Source of the DNA: an uncultured Collinsella sp.
Lineage (GTDB): Bacteria > Actinomycetota > Coriobacteriia > Coriobacteriales > Coriobacteriaceae
DNA length: 10,180 nucleotides
Assembly: GCA_900549555.1 (NCBI GenBank)
Contig: UROO01000067.1
Location: 1-10,180, forward strand
Direction: 5' to 3'
In this document: piece by piece, positions 1 through 6,728 of the stretch
Layout of the letters: the number at the start of each line of letters is the position of its first letter
Position numbering within the stretch: position 1 is the first letter of the stretch
The notes under the pieces: generated by a model
The model's database searches: none
Told to the model about the DNA's origin: nothing
The model's input: the letters and a program-made list of their open reading frames with translations, nothing else
Program-made: the position numbers and the translations under genes

Positions 1-46
1 TACACCCTAGAGTTCGTCGGCAGCGTCAGATGTGTATAAGAGACAG
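1..46 (+). other. Nextera i5-side sequencing adapter (non-genomic)
   Basis: Bases 1-5 (TACAC) match the end of the Illumina P5 primer. Bases 6-13 (CCTAGAGT) match a Nextera i5 index that I recall as S516. Bases 14-27 are TCGTCGGCAGCGTC and bases 28-46 are the Tn5 mosaic end AGATGTGTATAAGAGACAG. This is library sequence, not organism DNA, and genomic sequence begins at 47. In the recJ reading frame the adapter encodes LSLIHI followed by a stop, a false protein tail. Confidence 0.98.
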
Positions 47-967
47 CAGCAGGTCAAGCGCCAATTTTGGATCGGCCATGCGGCCGGCGGCGTTTAAGCG
101 GGGAATGAGCGAGAACGATAGACCGTCCGCCGTAATGGTAGTCAGATCAGCCTTGGCGAGCGCTGCAAGCGCGATGTAGCCGGGACGAGCCGTCACGCGC
201 ATCTGCTGGATACCCTCGGCGACCAGAGCGCGATTCTCGGGCGTCAATGGCATCATGTCGGACACGGTGCCCAGCGCCGCAACCTCAATCAACGAACGCC
301 AATACGACGGCTTGCCCAGGCGCTCACCCAAAACCTGCACCAGCTTGAGCGCCACACCGGCACCGGCAAGTTCACGCGAGGGCCCCTCATCCTCGAGTTT
401 AGGGTCGGTCAGGGGCACGCCCTGCGGCACCTGGTCGGACGGCTCATGATGGTCCGTAACCACCAGATCGATTCCCAGGCTCTCCAGATAGGAGACCTCT
501 TCCTTGGCCGCGATACCGTTATCGACGGTCACGATCAGATTGGGTTGGGCGAGCTCGTTAACGCGGTCGAGCGCCGCGCGCGAAAGGCCGTAGCCCTCGT
601 CAAAGCGATGCGGGATGAATGGCGTGACATCGGCGCCAAACGTCCGCAGTGCCTCGGTCAACAGACAAGTCGACGTAATGCCGTCGACGTCAAAATCACC
701 AAAGACGGCGATGCGTTCGCGGTTGCGAATGGCACGCTCGACGCGGTCGGCAACGACCGACATGCCCGGGATAATGAGTGGGTCGGCCCAGTCGCGATCG
801 AGCGAAGGCGTCAAAAATAGCTGTCCTTCTTCAATCGAGGCAATGCCGTGCGCAACCATAATGCGCGCCACCAGCCTGGGTATGCCCAGACCAGCCGAAA
901 GCTCCTTTTCGAGCTCGGGATTTTGCTGAGCGACCGCCCAGCGATGCGTCGTCTTAAGCGATGACAT
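47..967 (-). CDS. recJ: Single-stranded-DNA-specific exonuclease RecJ, 3' end missing
   Basis: RecJ is a cytoplasmic 5'-3' exonuclease on single-stranded DNA, acting in RecF-pathway recombination, mismatch repair and base excision repair. The 307 residues present cover the N-terminal DHH phosphoesterase domain. Visible metal-binding motifs are DFDVDG (91-96), VTVDNGI (146-152), TDHH (171-174) and GTVSDMM (233-239), followed by the family's NAAGRM motif (292-297). The ATG at 967 was chosen because MSSLKTTHRW begins RecJ-like sequence (W10, then the 'lsaglGip' helix region) and a G-rich GGGGGTGG lies upstream. An in-frame GTG at 1012 would add 15 residues unlike the family. The protein is cut at base 47 by the adapter. 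Full RecJ is over 550 residues, so the DHHA1 and OB-fold parts are missing. All catalytic motifs visible are intact. It is divergent from the transporter at 1244. Confidence 0.95.
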
Positions 968-1243
968 AGGCGCCCACCCCCGATAGGGGCAGGTCGCCGC
1001 GATACCTCTCACGGTTCATAGCGATGAGTCCTCTGTGTATGCCCGCTTCGGCAGGCAGATCTGTTGAACGGATTTATTATACCGTGCGGCGCGGACGCAG
1101 AGCCTCGCAGCACGCCGTGGTTTCGGTAAACGATGCCGGTAATAGCCTCGAAATAATCGAGCGTTTCTGGCGCACGGACGCATGCGAGCGTCTAGCATAT
1201 CCATTCAAAACGGATTCACGAGCAAAGGGAGTCACGAGAGCAT
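968..1243. other. Divergent intergenic region between recJ and the BASS transporter
   Basis: This 276-base gap should carry both start regions. Apart from the minus-strand TATAAT at 1076-1081, it contains a short dyad CTCGA-AATAA-TCGAG at 1147-1161 that could be an operator or a weak hairpin. No convincing plus-strand promoter was found; the best -10-like string, TAGCAT at 1193-1198, has no matching -35. AAAGGGAG at 1224-1231, twelve bases before the transporter ATG, and GAGAG at 1236-1240 are possible ribosome binding sites. Small open frames here have no coding support. Confidence 0.5.
1076..1081 (-). promoter_or_regulatory. Candidate -10 element for recJ
   Basis: The minus strand reads TATAAT here, a perfect sigma-70 -10 hexamer about 110 bases upstream of the recJ ATG at 967. 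No good -35 hexamer is visible 16-18 bases further upstream and there is no TGn extension, so this rests on one box in an otherwise GC-rich intergenic region. Confidence 0.4.
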
Positions 1244-2242
1244 ATGAAGCAATGGGTTGGACTGGGAAAGTTCCTCGCAGGACATATGCAGGTCATCGTT
1301 CCGATTTGTGTAACGCTCGGCGTGCTCTTTCCCCAGCAGATCGGCGTACTCAAACCCATCGTTCCCGCTCTCTTCGCCTTTATGACGTTCCAAGGCGCGC
1401 TCAGCAACACCTTCCACCAGGTCGCTGAGGTGTTCCGCCGTCCCCTGCACCTGATTTTGGCGCTGCTCGTCTCGGCGGTGCTTATTCCCATAGCAGCCTA
1501 TGCCATGGGATCGCTGTTCTTTGGCTCCAATCCCAACCTTGTCTGCGGCATCGTGCTCGAGTACAGCGTACCCGTGGCGGTCACTGCCTTTATGTGGATT
1601 AGCATGTTCGGCGGCAACGGCCCGCTCGCGCTCACCATCATCCTGACGTCCTCGGTTATCTCGCCTGTGACGATTCCGCTCACGCTGAAGCTCTTGCTGG
1701 GTGCCACCGTCTCGATCGATGTGCCGAGCATGATGCAGGACATGGCCTTTATGATCGCCATCCCCGCCGTGCTCGGCATCGTGATCAACGAGCTCACACG
1801 TGGATGGGGACACGAGAAGCTCTCCCCCGCGCTCTCGCCCGCCTGCAAGTTCATGATGATGGGCATTATCGCCTCCAACTCCACCGCCATGAGCGAGTAC
1901 GTCCTGCACATGAACGCGATGCGTCTGGAAGTCGCCCTCTTTATTTTGACCTTCGCCATCAGCGGCTTTGTCGTCGGTTTTCTGGTCGCCCGTGCGCTGC
2001 ATCTGCCATATAGCGAGACGACTACCATGTGCTTTACCTGCGGCATGCGTAACATCTCTTCGGGCGCCGTCATCGCCACACAGTACTTTCCAGGCGAAGT
2101 CGTGTTTCCCGTCATGTGCGGAACGCTGTTTCAGCAGATACTCGCCTCGTTTATCGGGCATCTCTTTGAGCGTCTGACCGGCGAGGAGCGTGCCGCCCAG
2201 CGCAAGCGTGTCGAGGCCGGCCGCGACGCCATGGCGCGCTAG
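1244..2242 (+). CDS. BASS/SBF-family sodium-coupled organic anion transporter
   Basis: This is a 332-residue integral membrane protein, typical length for the bile acid:sodium symporter (BASS/SBF) family. It has about nine or ten hydrophobic segments, starting near residue 14 and ending near 308, and a basic, charged C-terminal tail (311-332). Family-like features are the core segment with EYSVPVAVTAF (106-116) and SSVISPVTIPLTL (136-148), and the late crossover segment TCGMRNISSGAVIA (265-278) followed by F282-P283-G284. These correspond to the unwound helices that bind sodium in structurally known members. The substrate cannot be read from sequence: bacterial members carry bile acids, pantothenate precursors, 2-keto acids or other organic anions. 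The gene stands alone, divergent from recJ and convergent with the GalT-like gene 30 bases downstream. The ATG at 1244 is the only start fitting the first hydrophobic segment. Confidence 0.85.
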   Translation: MKQWVGLGKFLAGHMQVIVPICVTLGVLFPQQIGVLKPIVPALFAFMTFQGALSNTFHQVAEVFRRPLHLILALLVSAVLIPIAAYAMGSLFFGSNPNLVCGIVLEYSVPVAVTAFMWISMFGGNGPLALTIILTSSVISPVTIPLTLKLLLGATVSIDVPSMMQDMAFMIAIPAVLGIVINELTRGWGHEKLSPALSPACKFMMMGIIASNSTAMSEYVLHMNAMRLEVALFILTFAISGFVVGFLVARALHLPYSETTTMCFTCGMRNISSGAVIATQYFPGEVVFPVMCGTLFQQILASFIGHLFERLTGEERAAQRKRVEAGRDAMAR

Positions 2243-2251
2243 ACTGTCCGC

Positions 2252-2268
2252 ATTACACGGGTGTTAAT
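2252..2268. terminator. Weak dyad between convergent genes
   Basis: The 30-base gap between two converging stop codons contains ATTACAC-GG-GTGTTAAT, an imperfect dyad with one bulged A. It would form a short weak stem and lacks a T-tract on either strand. It is the only candidate bidirectional terminator in the gap. Confidence 0.22.
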
Positions 2269-2272
2269 CTTG

Positions 2273-3070
2273 CTATACGAGCGTTTCCAGATGCGCACGC
2301 AAGCGCTCAGCATCGATATCGAGCGTTGTCTCGGCATTGACCTGGGCCAAACGATAGCCGACAAAGTAGGGCGAAACCACCCAACGCGGCAGCGCCTTGG
2401 CAATGGTCCGACCGCCCAGGTGATAGAAGAACAAGTTGTACGACTCTGCGCGACCACCGTGGTGCTCGTTCAGGATATAGCGCAGAGCCACCTGGATCGC
2501 ATCGGCGAAGAGATCTGCCTCGGCTTGGTCTCTTGTGTCATCGCTGGCGGCGATTCCCTGCGGGGCTGAAACGTTGACCTCAAAGAACCCCATGATCGGT
2601 TCGGTTGAGATGTTGGCCGCGATTCTCCCCTGTTGCCAGACATTGATGCCTTCGAAATTGGCGGAAGTCAACGAAGCATAGCCGTCTTCCTGCTCCAAAC
2701 CCACAATCTGCATGTGCGGATGAACGAGACTACCGCCCGAGAGAGGACCCTTGTTCTTGTACATGAGCACGCTTCGATACTGCTGTGAATCGATCATCTG
2801 CTGCCAGCAATCCAGGGCAAACCTCATCACATGGTGGAGTTCATCTGGCTCATAGGTCACCAGGTCGGCATCGTGATCGGCTGACTCGATCAGCACGGTT
2901 TGACGGGTGGCGCGCAGGGTTTTGAACTTATTCTCGAGCCAGATGCAGTCGCCGTCGCGCCGGATGATATTGGCGAGTCCCTCGGTATCGCAAAAGGGGC
3001 ACGCGGTGCCAGGGCGCCGGTTGTCGTCGGGCTTGCCGCTCGCCTCCTGAACGTCAAATACCAGCGCCAC
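2273..3070 (-). CDS. GalT/HIT-like nucleotidyltransferase-fold protein (DUF4931-type)
   Basis: This 265-residue soluble protein resembles galactose-1-phosphate uridylyltransferase of the HIT superfamily, particularly the DUF4931-type group. It shows a CPFC zinc-knuckle motif (C24, C27), His pair H79-H80, and the active-site motif HPHMQ (117-121) preceded by SGGSLV. In GalT the second His of HPH carries the UMP, so H119 is the predicted nucleophile. Residues 226-240 (ALPRWVVSPYFVGYR) match the C-terminal HIT-like core. No other Leloir-pathway gene is nearby and the protein is shorter than classical GalT (about 350), so galactose metabolism should not be assumed; a nucleotidyl transferase or hydrolase on another sugar or nucleotide is possible. 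The start is GTG at 3070. GGAGG lies 8 bases before it, inside the last codons of cutC, whose TAA is 3 bases upstream, implying coupled translation. Confidence 0.8.
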   Translation of the reverse strand: MALVFDVQEASGKPDDNRRPGTACPFCDTEGLANIIRRDGDCIWLENKFKTLRATRQTVLIESADHDADLVTYEPDELHHVMRFALDCWQQMIDSQQYRSVLMYKNKGPLSGGSLVHPHMQIVGLEQEDGYASLTSANFEGINVWQQGRIAANISTEPIMGFFEVNVSAPQGIAASDDTRDQAEADLFADAIQVALRYILNEHHGGRAESYNLFFYHLGGRTIAKALPRWVVSPYFVGYRLAQVNAETTLDIDAERLRAHLETLV

Positions 3071-3073
3071 GGG

Positions 3074-3751
3074 TTACGCCTCCAGCGGCACGATCTTGGT
3101 GCCATGGAGCTCGGAGACGCCCAATGCCGCCGCCACGGTATCGCGGTTGGCCGTGGAAATGCCGCCGCCGGGAAGGATGGTCAGGCGGTCGCCCGCATAC
3201 TCGACAAGACGCGATAGGTGCTCCAGATTGTCCTCGATCGGCGTTCCGGCAGCACCACCATGCGTCAGGATACGCGTGATGCCGCAGTCGGCGAGTGTGT
3301 CGACGGCATCGAGCTGAGCCTCGGGCGAGAGCTGGTCAAACGCCATGTGGAAGGTGATGTCAAGGGACTCGCGCTTGCACTCCTCGGTCGCGCAGCCCGC
3401 GGCCATCACGAGGGCGCCCAACGTAAGCTCGTCGAGCGCCCAGCCGCCGGCACAAGGCTTGCAGCAGCCAAAGACCAAGCCGTCGGTGCCGGCGCTCACG
3501 GCAAGGCCCAGGTCCATCTCCATCATGCGCAGCTCGTCTTGGTTGTAATGAAAGTCACCGCCACGCGGGCGAATCATGCACATCACTCGAGCGTCATGCT
3601 CGTGAGCATAGCTGACCGTAGCGCTGATAACGCCAGCCGAGGGCGTAGTACCACCGACGGCAAGGTTGTCGCACAGTTCGATACGCCTTGCACCGGCATC
3701 GATAGCCGCTGGCACCCGCTCAAAGTTCTCGGCACAAAACTCGTACAGCAT
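3074..3751 (-). CDS. cutC: CutC family protein
   Basis: CutC is a cytoplasmic TIM-barrel protein historically tied to copper homeostasis, though its biochemical role is unsettled. The 225-residue length fits the family. Family motifs are FCAEN (5-9), RIELCDNLAVGGTTPSAG (23-40), MIRPRGGDFHYN (59-70), DGLVFG (90-95), FHMAFD (134-139), RILTHGG (160-166) and ILPGGGIS (192-199). The start at 3751 was chosen because MLYEFCAEN is where CutC homology begins and GGGGG lies seven bases upstream; an in-frame upstream ATG at 3790 would add 13 unrelated residues. Oddities are the C96-C97-K-P-C100 cluster with C120 and C125 in the region following DGLVFG, and Met where many members have Arg in FHRAFD. It is the first gene of a two-gene unit with the downstream GalT-like gene. 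Confidence 0.92.
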   Translation of the reverse strand: MLYEFCAENFERVPAAIDAGARRIELCDNLAVGGTTPSAGVISATVSYAHEHDARVMCMIRPRGGDFHYNQDELRMMEMDLGLAVSAGTDGLVFGCCKPCAGGWALDELTLGALVMAAGCATEECKRESLDITFHMAFDQLSPEAQLDAVDTLADCGITRILTHGGAAGTPIEDNLEHLSRLVEYAGDRLTILPGGGISTANRDTVAAALGVSELHGTKIVPLEA

Positions 3752-3807
3752 AGATTGACCCCCAGATGACAAACGTTTTCCGATGGGCATTGTCGCACGC
3801 CCCTATG

Positions 3808-3876
3808 AAGTTGCGGTGGAATAGGGACTCTTTTGGCCTCTGAGACTCCCATTTAGTCCCTATTCCACCGCAACTT
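3808..3876. repeat. Perfect 22-bp inverted repeat with 25-base spacer
   Basis: The left arm 3808-3829 and right arm 3855-3876 are exact reverse complements over 22 bases; the left arm starts AAGTTGCGGTGG and ends AATAGGGACT. The spacer 3830-3854 is 25 bases. Outside the arms CCCCT (3800-3804) can pair with AGGGG (3879-3883) across a small internal loop. There is no T-tract, so it is not a standard intrinsic terminator. It looks like a dispersed palindromic element (REP- or MITE-like) or a large regulatory hairpin in the cutC leader. It has no coding capacity. Confidence 0.9.
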
Positions 3877-3932
3877 AAAGGGGGTAGTCGTTGGCATCTG
3901 CCACAACGCCGATGTTTTGGCAACGACAGCGA

Positions 3933-4031
3933 AAGCCCGCCAGAGCGAGCAAGGTGCCTTGAAACAAGGCGGCATTGACCTTCTGGTCATGCCGCCGAAG
4001 TTGAAAGGCAGATTGCCGCCCTGGCGGGCTT
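3933..4031. repeat. Nested hairpin block (possible structured RNA or repeat element)
   Basis: The outer arms 3933-3947 and 4017-4031 match as reverse complements in 14 of 15 positions (AAGCCCGCCAG / CTGGCGGGCTT core). Inside, 3968-3980 pairs with 3985-3996 (GGCGGCAT and TGACC / GGTCATGCCGCC, one bulged T, loop TTCT). GCCTTG-AAA-CAAGGC at 3956-3970 is an alternative small hairpin that competes for 3968-3970. The arrangement folds on either strand. Reading the minus strand, one frame is open from 4045 to a TAA at 3877-3879 but has no ATG. Confidence 0.7.
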
Positions 4032-4045
4032 GCAGCGTCGGCTGA

Positions 4046-4071
4046 TTACGGCGTTTGGTAAAACGCCGTAA
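4046..4071 (-). terminator. Strong hairpin after livF
   Basis: An 11-bp perfect stem, TTACGGCGTTT / AAACGCCGTAA, has a four-base loop and begins 4 bases past the livF stop codon. No T-tract follows on the minus strand, so it may act as a 3'-end stabilising hairpin or a factor-assisted terminator rather than a textbook intrinsic terminator. Confidence 0.55.
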
Positions 4072-4075
4072 CTAT

Positions 4076-4789
4076 CTAACCGCCCAGGTAGGCTTTACGC
4101 ACGTTGTCGTCGTGGAGCAGTTCTTGGCCGGTGCCGGTCATGGTGATCTTGCCGGTCTCGAGCACGTAGCCGCGTGTGGCGATGGAAAGCGCCATCTGTG
4201 CGTTTTGCTCGACCAGGAGCACCGTGGTGCCGGCCTTGTGCAGGTCCTCGACAATTTGGAAGATCTGTTCGATCAGAATCGGCGCCAGACCCATGGAGGG
4301 TTCGTCGAGCATGAGCAGTTTAGGGTTACTCATAAGGGCGCGCCCCATAACGAGCATCTGCTGCTCGCCGCCTGAAAGGGTACCGGCGACCTGGCGACGA
4401 CGTTCCTTCAGGCGCGGGAACTGCTCGTAGACGCGCTCCAGGCCCGGAGCCACCGTGGACTTGGGCTGCGTATAGGCACCCATCTCCAGGTTCTCCTCAA
4501 CCGTCATCTGCAAAAAGGCGCGACGACCCTCGGGAACCTGAGCCAGCCCCTTACCAACCAGCTTATCAGCGGGCGTATGGGTAATGTCCTCGCCCATAAA
4601 CTTGATGGAGCCGGTCTTGGAGCGCAGCAGGCCCGAGACGGTCTTGAGCGTTGTGGACTTGCCGGCACCGTTGGCACCAATCAAGGCCACGATCTCGCCC
4701 TCGTTAACGTTAAAGGAGATGTCCTTGATGGCGTGGATGGCGCCGTACCAGACGTTGATGTTGTAGACGGAAAGCATCGGCTCTGCCAT
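4076..4789 (-). CDS. livF: Branched-chain amino acid ABC transporter ATPase LivF
   Basis: This 237-residue cytoplasmic ATPase is one of the two nucleotide-binding subunits of a HAAT-family importer. It has Walker A GANGAGKST (38-46), Q-loop Q84 in AQVPEGRRAF, signature LSGGEQQ (138-144), and Walker B LLMLDEPS (158-165) with catalytic E163. The VEQNA motif (193-197) replaces the usual H-loop histidine, as is normal for LivF. Length is typical (E. coli LivF is 237). The ATG at 4789 directly abuts the livG stop TAA, and GGGGGAG sits six bases upstream inside the end of livG, so translation is probably coupled. It is the last gene of the operon, with a strong hairpin just downstream. Confidence 0.95.
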   Translation of the reverse strand: MAEPMLSVYNINVWYGAIHAIKDISFNVNEGEIVALIGANGAGKSTTLKTVSGLLRSKTGSIKFMGEDITHTPADKLVGKGLAQVPEGRRAFLQMTVEENLEMGAYTQPKSTVAPGLERVYEQFPRLKERRRQVAGTLSGGEQQMLVMGRALMSNPKLLMLDEPSMGLAPILIEQIFQIVEDLHKAGTTVLLVEQNAQMALSIATRGYVLETGKITMTGTGQELLHDDNVRKAYLGG

Positions 4790-5650
4790 TTAGTTCTCCC
4801 CCTTATCCTGCTTACCCAGATACGCCTCGATAACGGCGTCGTTGTTCTGGATTTCCTCTGCCGTGCCCTTGGCGATAACCTTGCCAAAGTTAAGCACGCA
4901 GATGCCCTCGCAGATGTTCATAACGAGCGACATATCATGCTCGATAAGCATGATGGCGATGCCGAAGGTGTCGCGAATCTTGACGATGTTCGCCATGAGC
5001 TCTGCGGTCTCGGACGGGTTCATGCCGGCGGCAGGCTCGTCGAGCAGCAGCAGCTTGGGGTTGGTGGCAAGCGCGCGGACGATTTCCAGACGACGCTGAG
5101 CGCCGTAAGGAAGCGAGCCGGCCTGTTCATTTGCCAGGTGCTCCATGTCAAAAATGGACAGCAGCTCCATGGCGCGCTCGTGGGCAGCCTTCTCGTGCTT
5201 CCAATACGTCGGCAGGCGCAGCACGCCCTCAAAACCGGAGTAGCGCTCCTGGTTGTGCAGGCCGACCTTAACGTTGTCCTCCACCGTCATGGTGTTGAAC
5301 AGGCGAATGTTCTGGAACGTACGGGCAATACCCATGCGGTTGACCTGGTAGACCGACTTGCCCGAAGTGTCCTCACCGTCGAGCAGGATGGTGCCGTGCG
5401 TAGGCTGGTACACCTTGGTGAGCAGGTTGAAGACTGTGGTCTTGCCGGCACCGTTGGGGCCGATGAGACCGGCGATCTCGGTCTTGCCGATGGTCAGGCT
5501 AAAGTCGTCGACCGCCTTAAGGCCGCCGAATTCAATGCCCAGGTGGATGCACTCGAGCGCCGGGCGCTGGCCCAGGTCGCGGTCGGGAACGATGGCGCCA
5601 GAAGGATACGGAACCATCTTGCCCTTGTTGAACTCAAACTTACTGGGCAT
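4790..5650 (-). CDS. livG: Branched-chain amino acid ABC transporter ATPase LivG
   Basis: This 286-residue ATPase partners with LivF on the cytoplasmic face of LivHM. Motifs are Walker A GPNGAGKTT (64-72), Q-loop TFQNIRLF (111-118), the LivG-type signature LPYGAQRRLEI (180-190), Walker B LLLLDEPAAG (200-209) with E205, and the H-loop LIEHDM (235-240). The C-terminal DAVIEAYLGK (271-280) is the usual LivG ending, normally contacting the nucleotide site. The N-terminus has about 30 residues before the ABC core, more than E. coli LivG (255). ATG 5650 was chosen over the upstream ATG at 5677 because AAGGAGGTG lies about 8 bases before it; it overlaps the end of livM by 11 bases. Confidence 0.95.
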   Translation of the reverse strand: MPSKFEFNKGKMVPYPSGAIVPDRDLGQRPALECIHLGIEFGGLKAVDDFSLTIGKTEIAGLIGPNGAGKTTVFNLLTKVYQPTHGTILLDGEDTSGKSVYQVNRMGIARTFQNIRLFNTMTVEDNVKVGLHNQERYSGFEGVLRLPTYWKHEKAAHERAMELLSIFDMEHLANEQAGSLPYGAQRRLEIVRALATNPKLLLLDEPAAGMNPSETAELMANIVKIRDTFGIAIMLIEHDMSLVMNICEGICVLNFGKVIAKGTAEEIQNNDAVIEAYLGKQDKGEN

Positions 5651-6719
5651 CGGCTGCCACCTCCTTCTTGGAAGCAAAGCGGTCCTTAATGCGTGCGAAG
5701 AACGCCTTGAGCTGTGGGTTGTTGGTAAAGACCATGACCAGAATCAACACGATGGCGTAGATGAGCATGCGGTAGTCCGAGAACTGACGGAGCAGCTCGG
5801 GGAGCACCGTAAGCAGCGCCGCCGCGATAACGGAACCGCGCATGTTGCCCAGGCCGCCCAGGACCACGAACACCAGAATGAGGATCGACGTGTTGAAGTC
5901 GAACTTAGTGGCGGAAAGCTGCGAGAAGTTACCGCCGAAAAGGGCTCCGGCAGCACCGGCGAGGGCGGCGGAAACCACGAAGGCGATCATGCGGTACTGG
6001 GTGACGGAGATACCCACAGACTCGGCAGCGATCTTGTTGTCGCGCACGGCAATAATGGCACGACCGGTACGGCTGCGAACCAGGTTGAGTACAATCACGA
6101 GCGAGACCATAACCAGGATTGCGCCGGCAAGGAAGGTCGAGTACGTCGACACGCCCGATGCTCCCTGCGCGCCCTTGATGATGGCGGTGCCGTCCTCGAG
6201 CAGGTGCAGGTCGTCGATCGTGGAGTTACCCGTGATGTTAAAGATCACATGCAGGCCGCGGGAATCGACGCCCACAATGAGGCAGGTGACGACCTCTTTG
6301 ATGATCTCGCCAAAAGCCAGGGTCACGATGGCCAGATAGTCGCCGCTCAGGCGCAGGACCGGGATACCGATCAAGAAGCCCAAGATGGCAGCGGCGATAG
6401 CGCCGATCACAATGCTGATGATCAGACGCATCGGATCGGACGGAACGGTGCTCTCCAGCGCGACGGCGGTGACGATGCCCGTATAGGCACCGACGCTCAT
6501 AAAGCCCGCGTGGCCCAGCGACAAGTCGCCCGCGATGCCGACGACAAGGTTAAGGGAGATGGCCATGACGATATAGGCCGTGATGGGAACCAGCTGACCG
6601 GCAATCATGCGCGGGATCATATGGTTGGACTGCATAAAGAACACGATGGCAAATGCCACGATGCACATGGCGTACGTGACAAAATCGTGACGCGTCTGCT
6701 TGTCTTTAAGAAACTTCAT
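5640..6719 (-). CDS. livM: Branched-chain amino acid ABC transporter permease LivM
   Basis: This 359-residue inner-membrane permease has about eight to ten hydrophobic segments from residue 14 to 332. The family motif GDLSLGHAGFMSVGAY (64-79) is present. The cytoplasmic coupling loop RAIIAVRDNKIAAESVGI (220-237) contacts the ATPases, and GGLGNMRGSVIAA (288-300) follows. Residues 152-190 form a longer polar loop, presumably external. The start is uncertain by three codons: ATG 6719 has AGGTG six bases upstream, while an in-frame GTG at 6728 sits three bases after an AAGGTG; I prefer the ATG. It follows livH by 9 bases and overlaps livG by 11, so all are one transcript. It pairs with LivH as a heterodimer. 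Confidence 0.94.
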   Translation of the reverse strand: MKFLKDKQTRHDFVTYAMCIVAFAIVFFMQSNHMIPRMIAGQLVPITAYIVMAISLNLVVGIAGDLSLGHAGFMSVGAYTGIVTAVALESTVPSDPMRLIISIVIGAIAAAILGFLIGIPVLRLSGDYLAIVTLAFGEIIKEVVTCLIVGVDSRGLHVIFNITGNSTIDDLHLLEDGTAIIKGAQGASGVSTYSTFLAGAILVMVSLVIVLNLVRSRTGRAIIAVRDNKIAAESVGISVTQYRMIAFVVSAALAGAAGALFGGNFSQLSATKFDFNTSILILVFVVLGGLGNMRGSVIAAALLTVLPELLRQFSDYRMLIYAIVLILVMVFTNNPQLKAFFARIKDRFASKKEVAADAQ

Positions 6720-6728
6720 AACGCTCAC

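Larger units (their letters stand above)
3752..4075. other. 324-base non-coding region rich in inverted repeats
   Basis: The region lies between the end of livF and the start of cutC, both on the minus strand. From right to left it holds a strong hairpin just past the livF stop (4046-4071), a nested hairpin block (3933-4031), a 7-bp dyad GTCGTTG/CAACGAC (3887-3893 and 3921-3927), a perfect 22-bp inverted repeat (3808-3876), and about 56 bases leading to the cutC start. No clear cutC promoter was seen. Short open frames across it show no start plus ribosome-site combination, so I do not call a gene. Confidence 0.75.

Noticed and set aside
1232..2161. 309-codon minus-strand open frame opposite the BASS transporter
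   Set aside because: Its composition (H, D, G, E rich) is typical of antisense reading, while the plus-strand frame is a clear membrane transporter.
3720..3923. 67-codon minus-strand open frame across the inverted repeat
   Set aside because: It reads through both arms of the palindrome and the cutC start in another frame, with no ribosome site; explained by the repeat and by cutC.
4207..4221. LivF lacks a histidine at the usual H-loop position (VEQNA instead)
   Set aside because: This is the normal LivF family sequence, not a defect.
5081..5113. LivG signature reads LPYGAQ rather than LSGGQ
   Set aside because: LPYG-type signatures are standard for LivG, so not a sign of inactivation.
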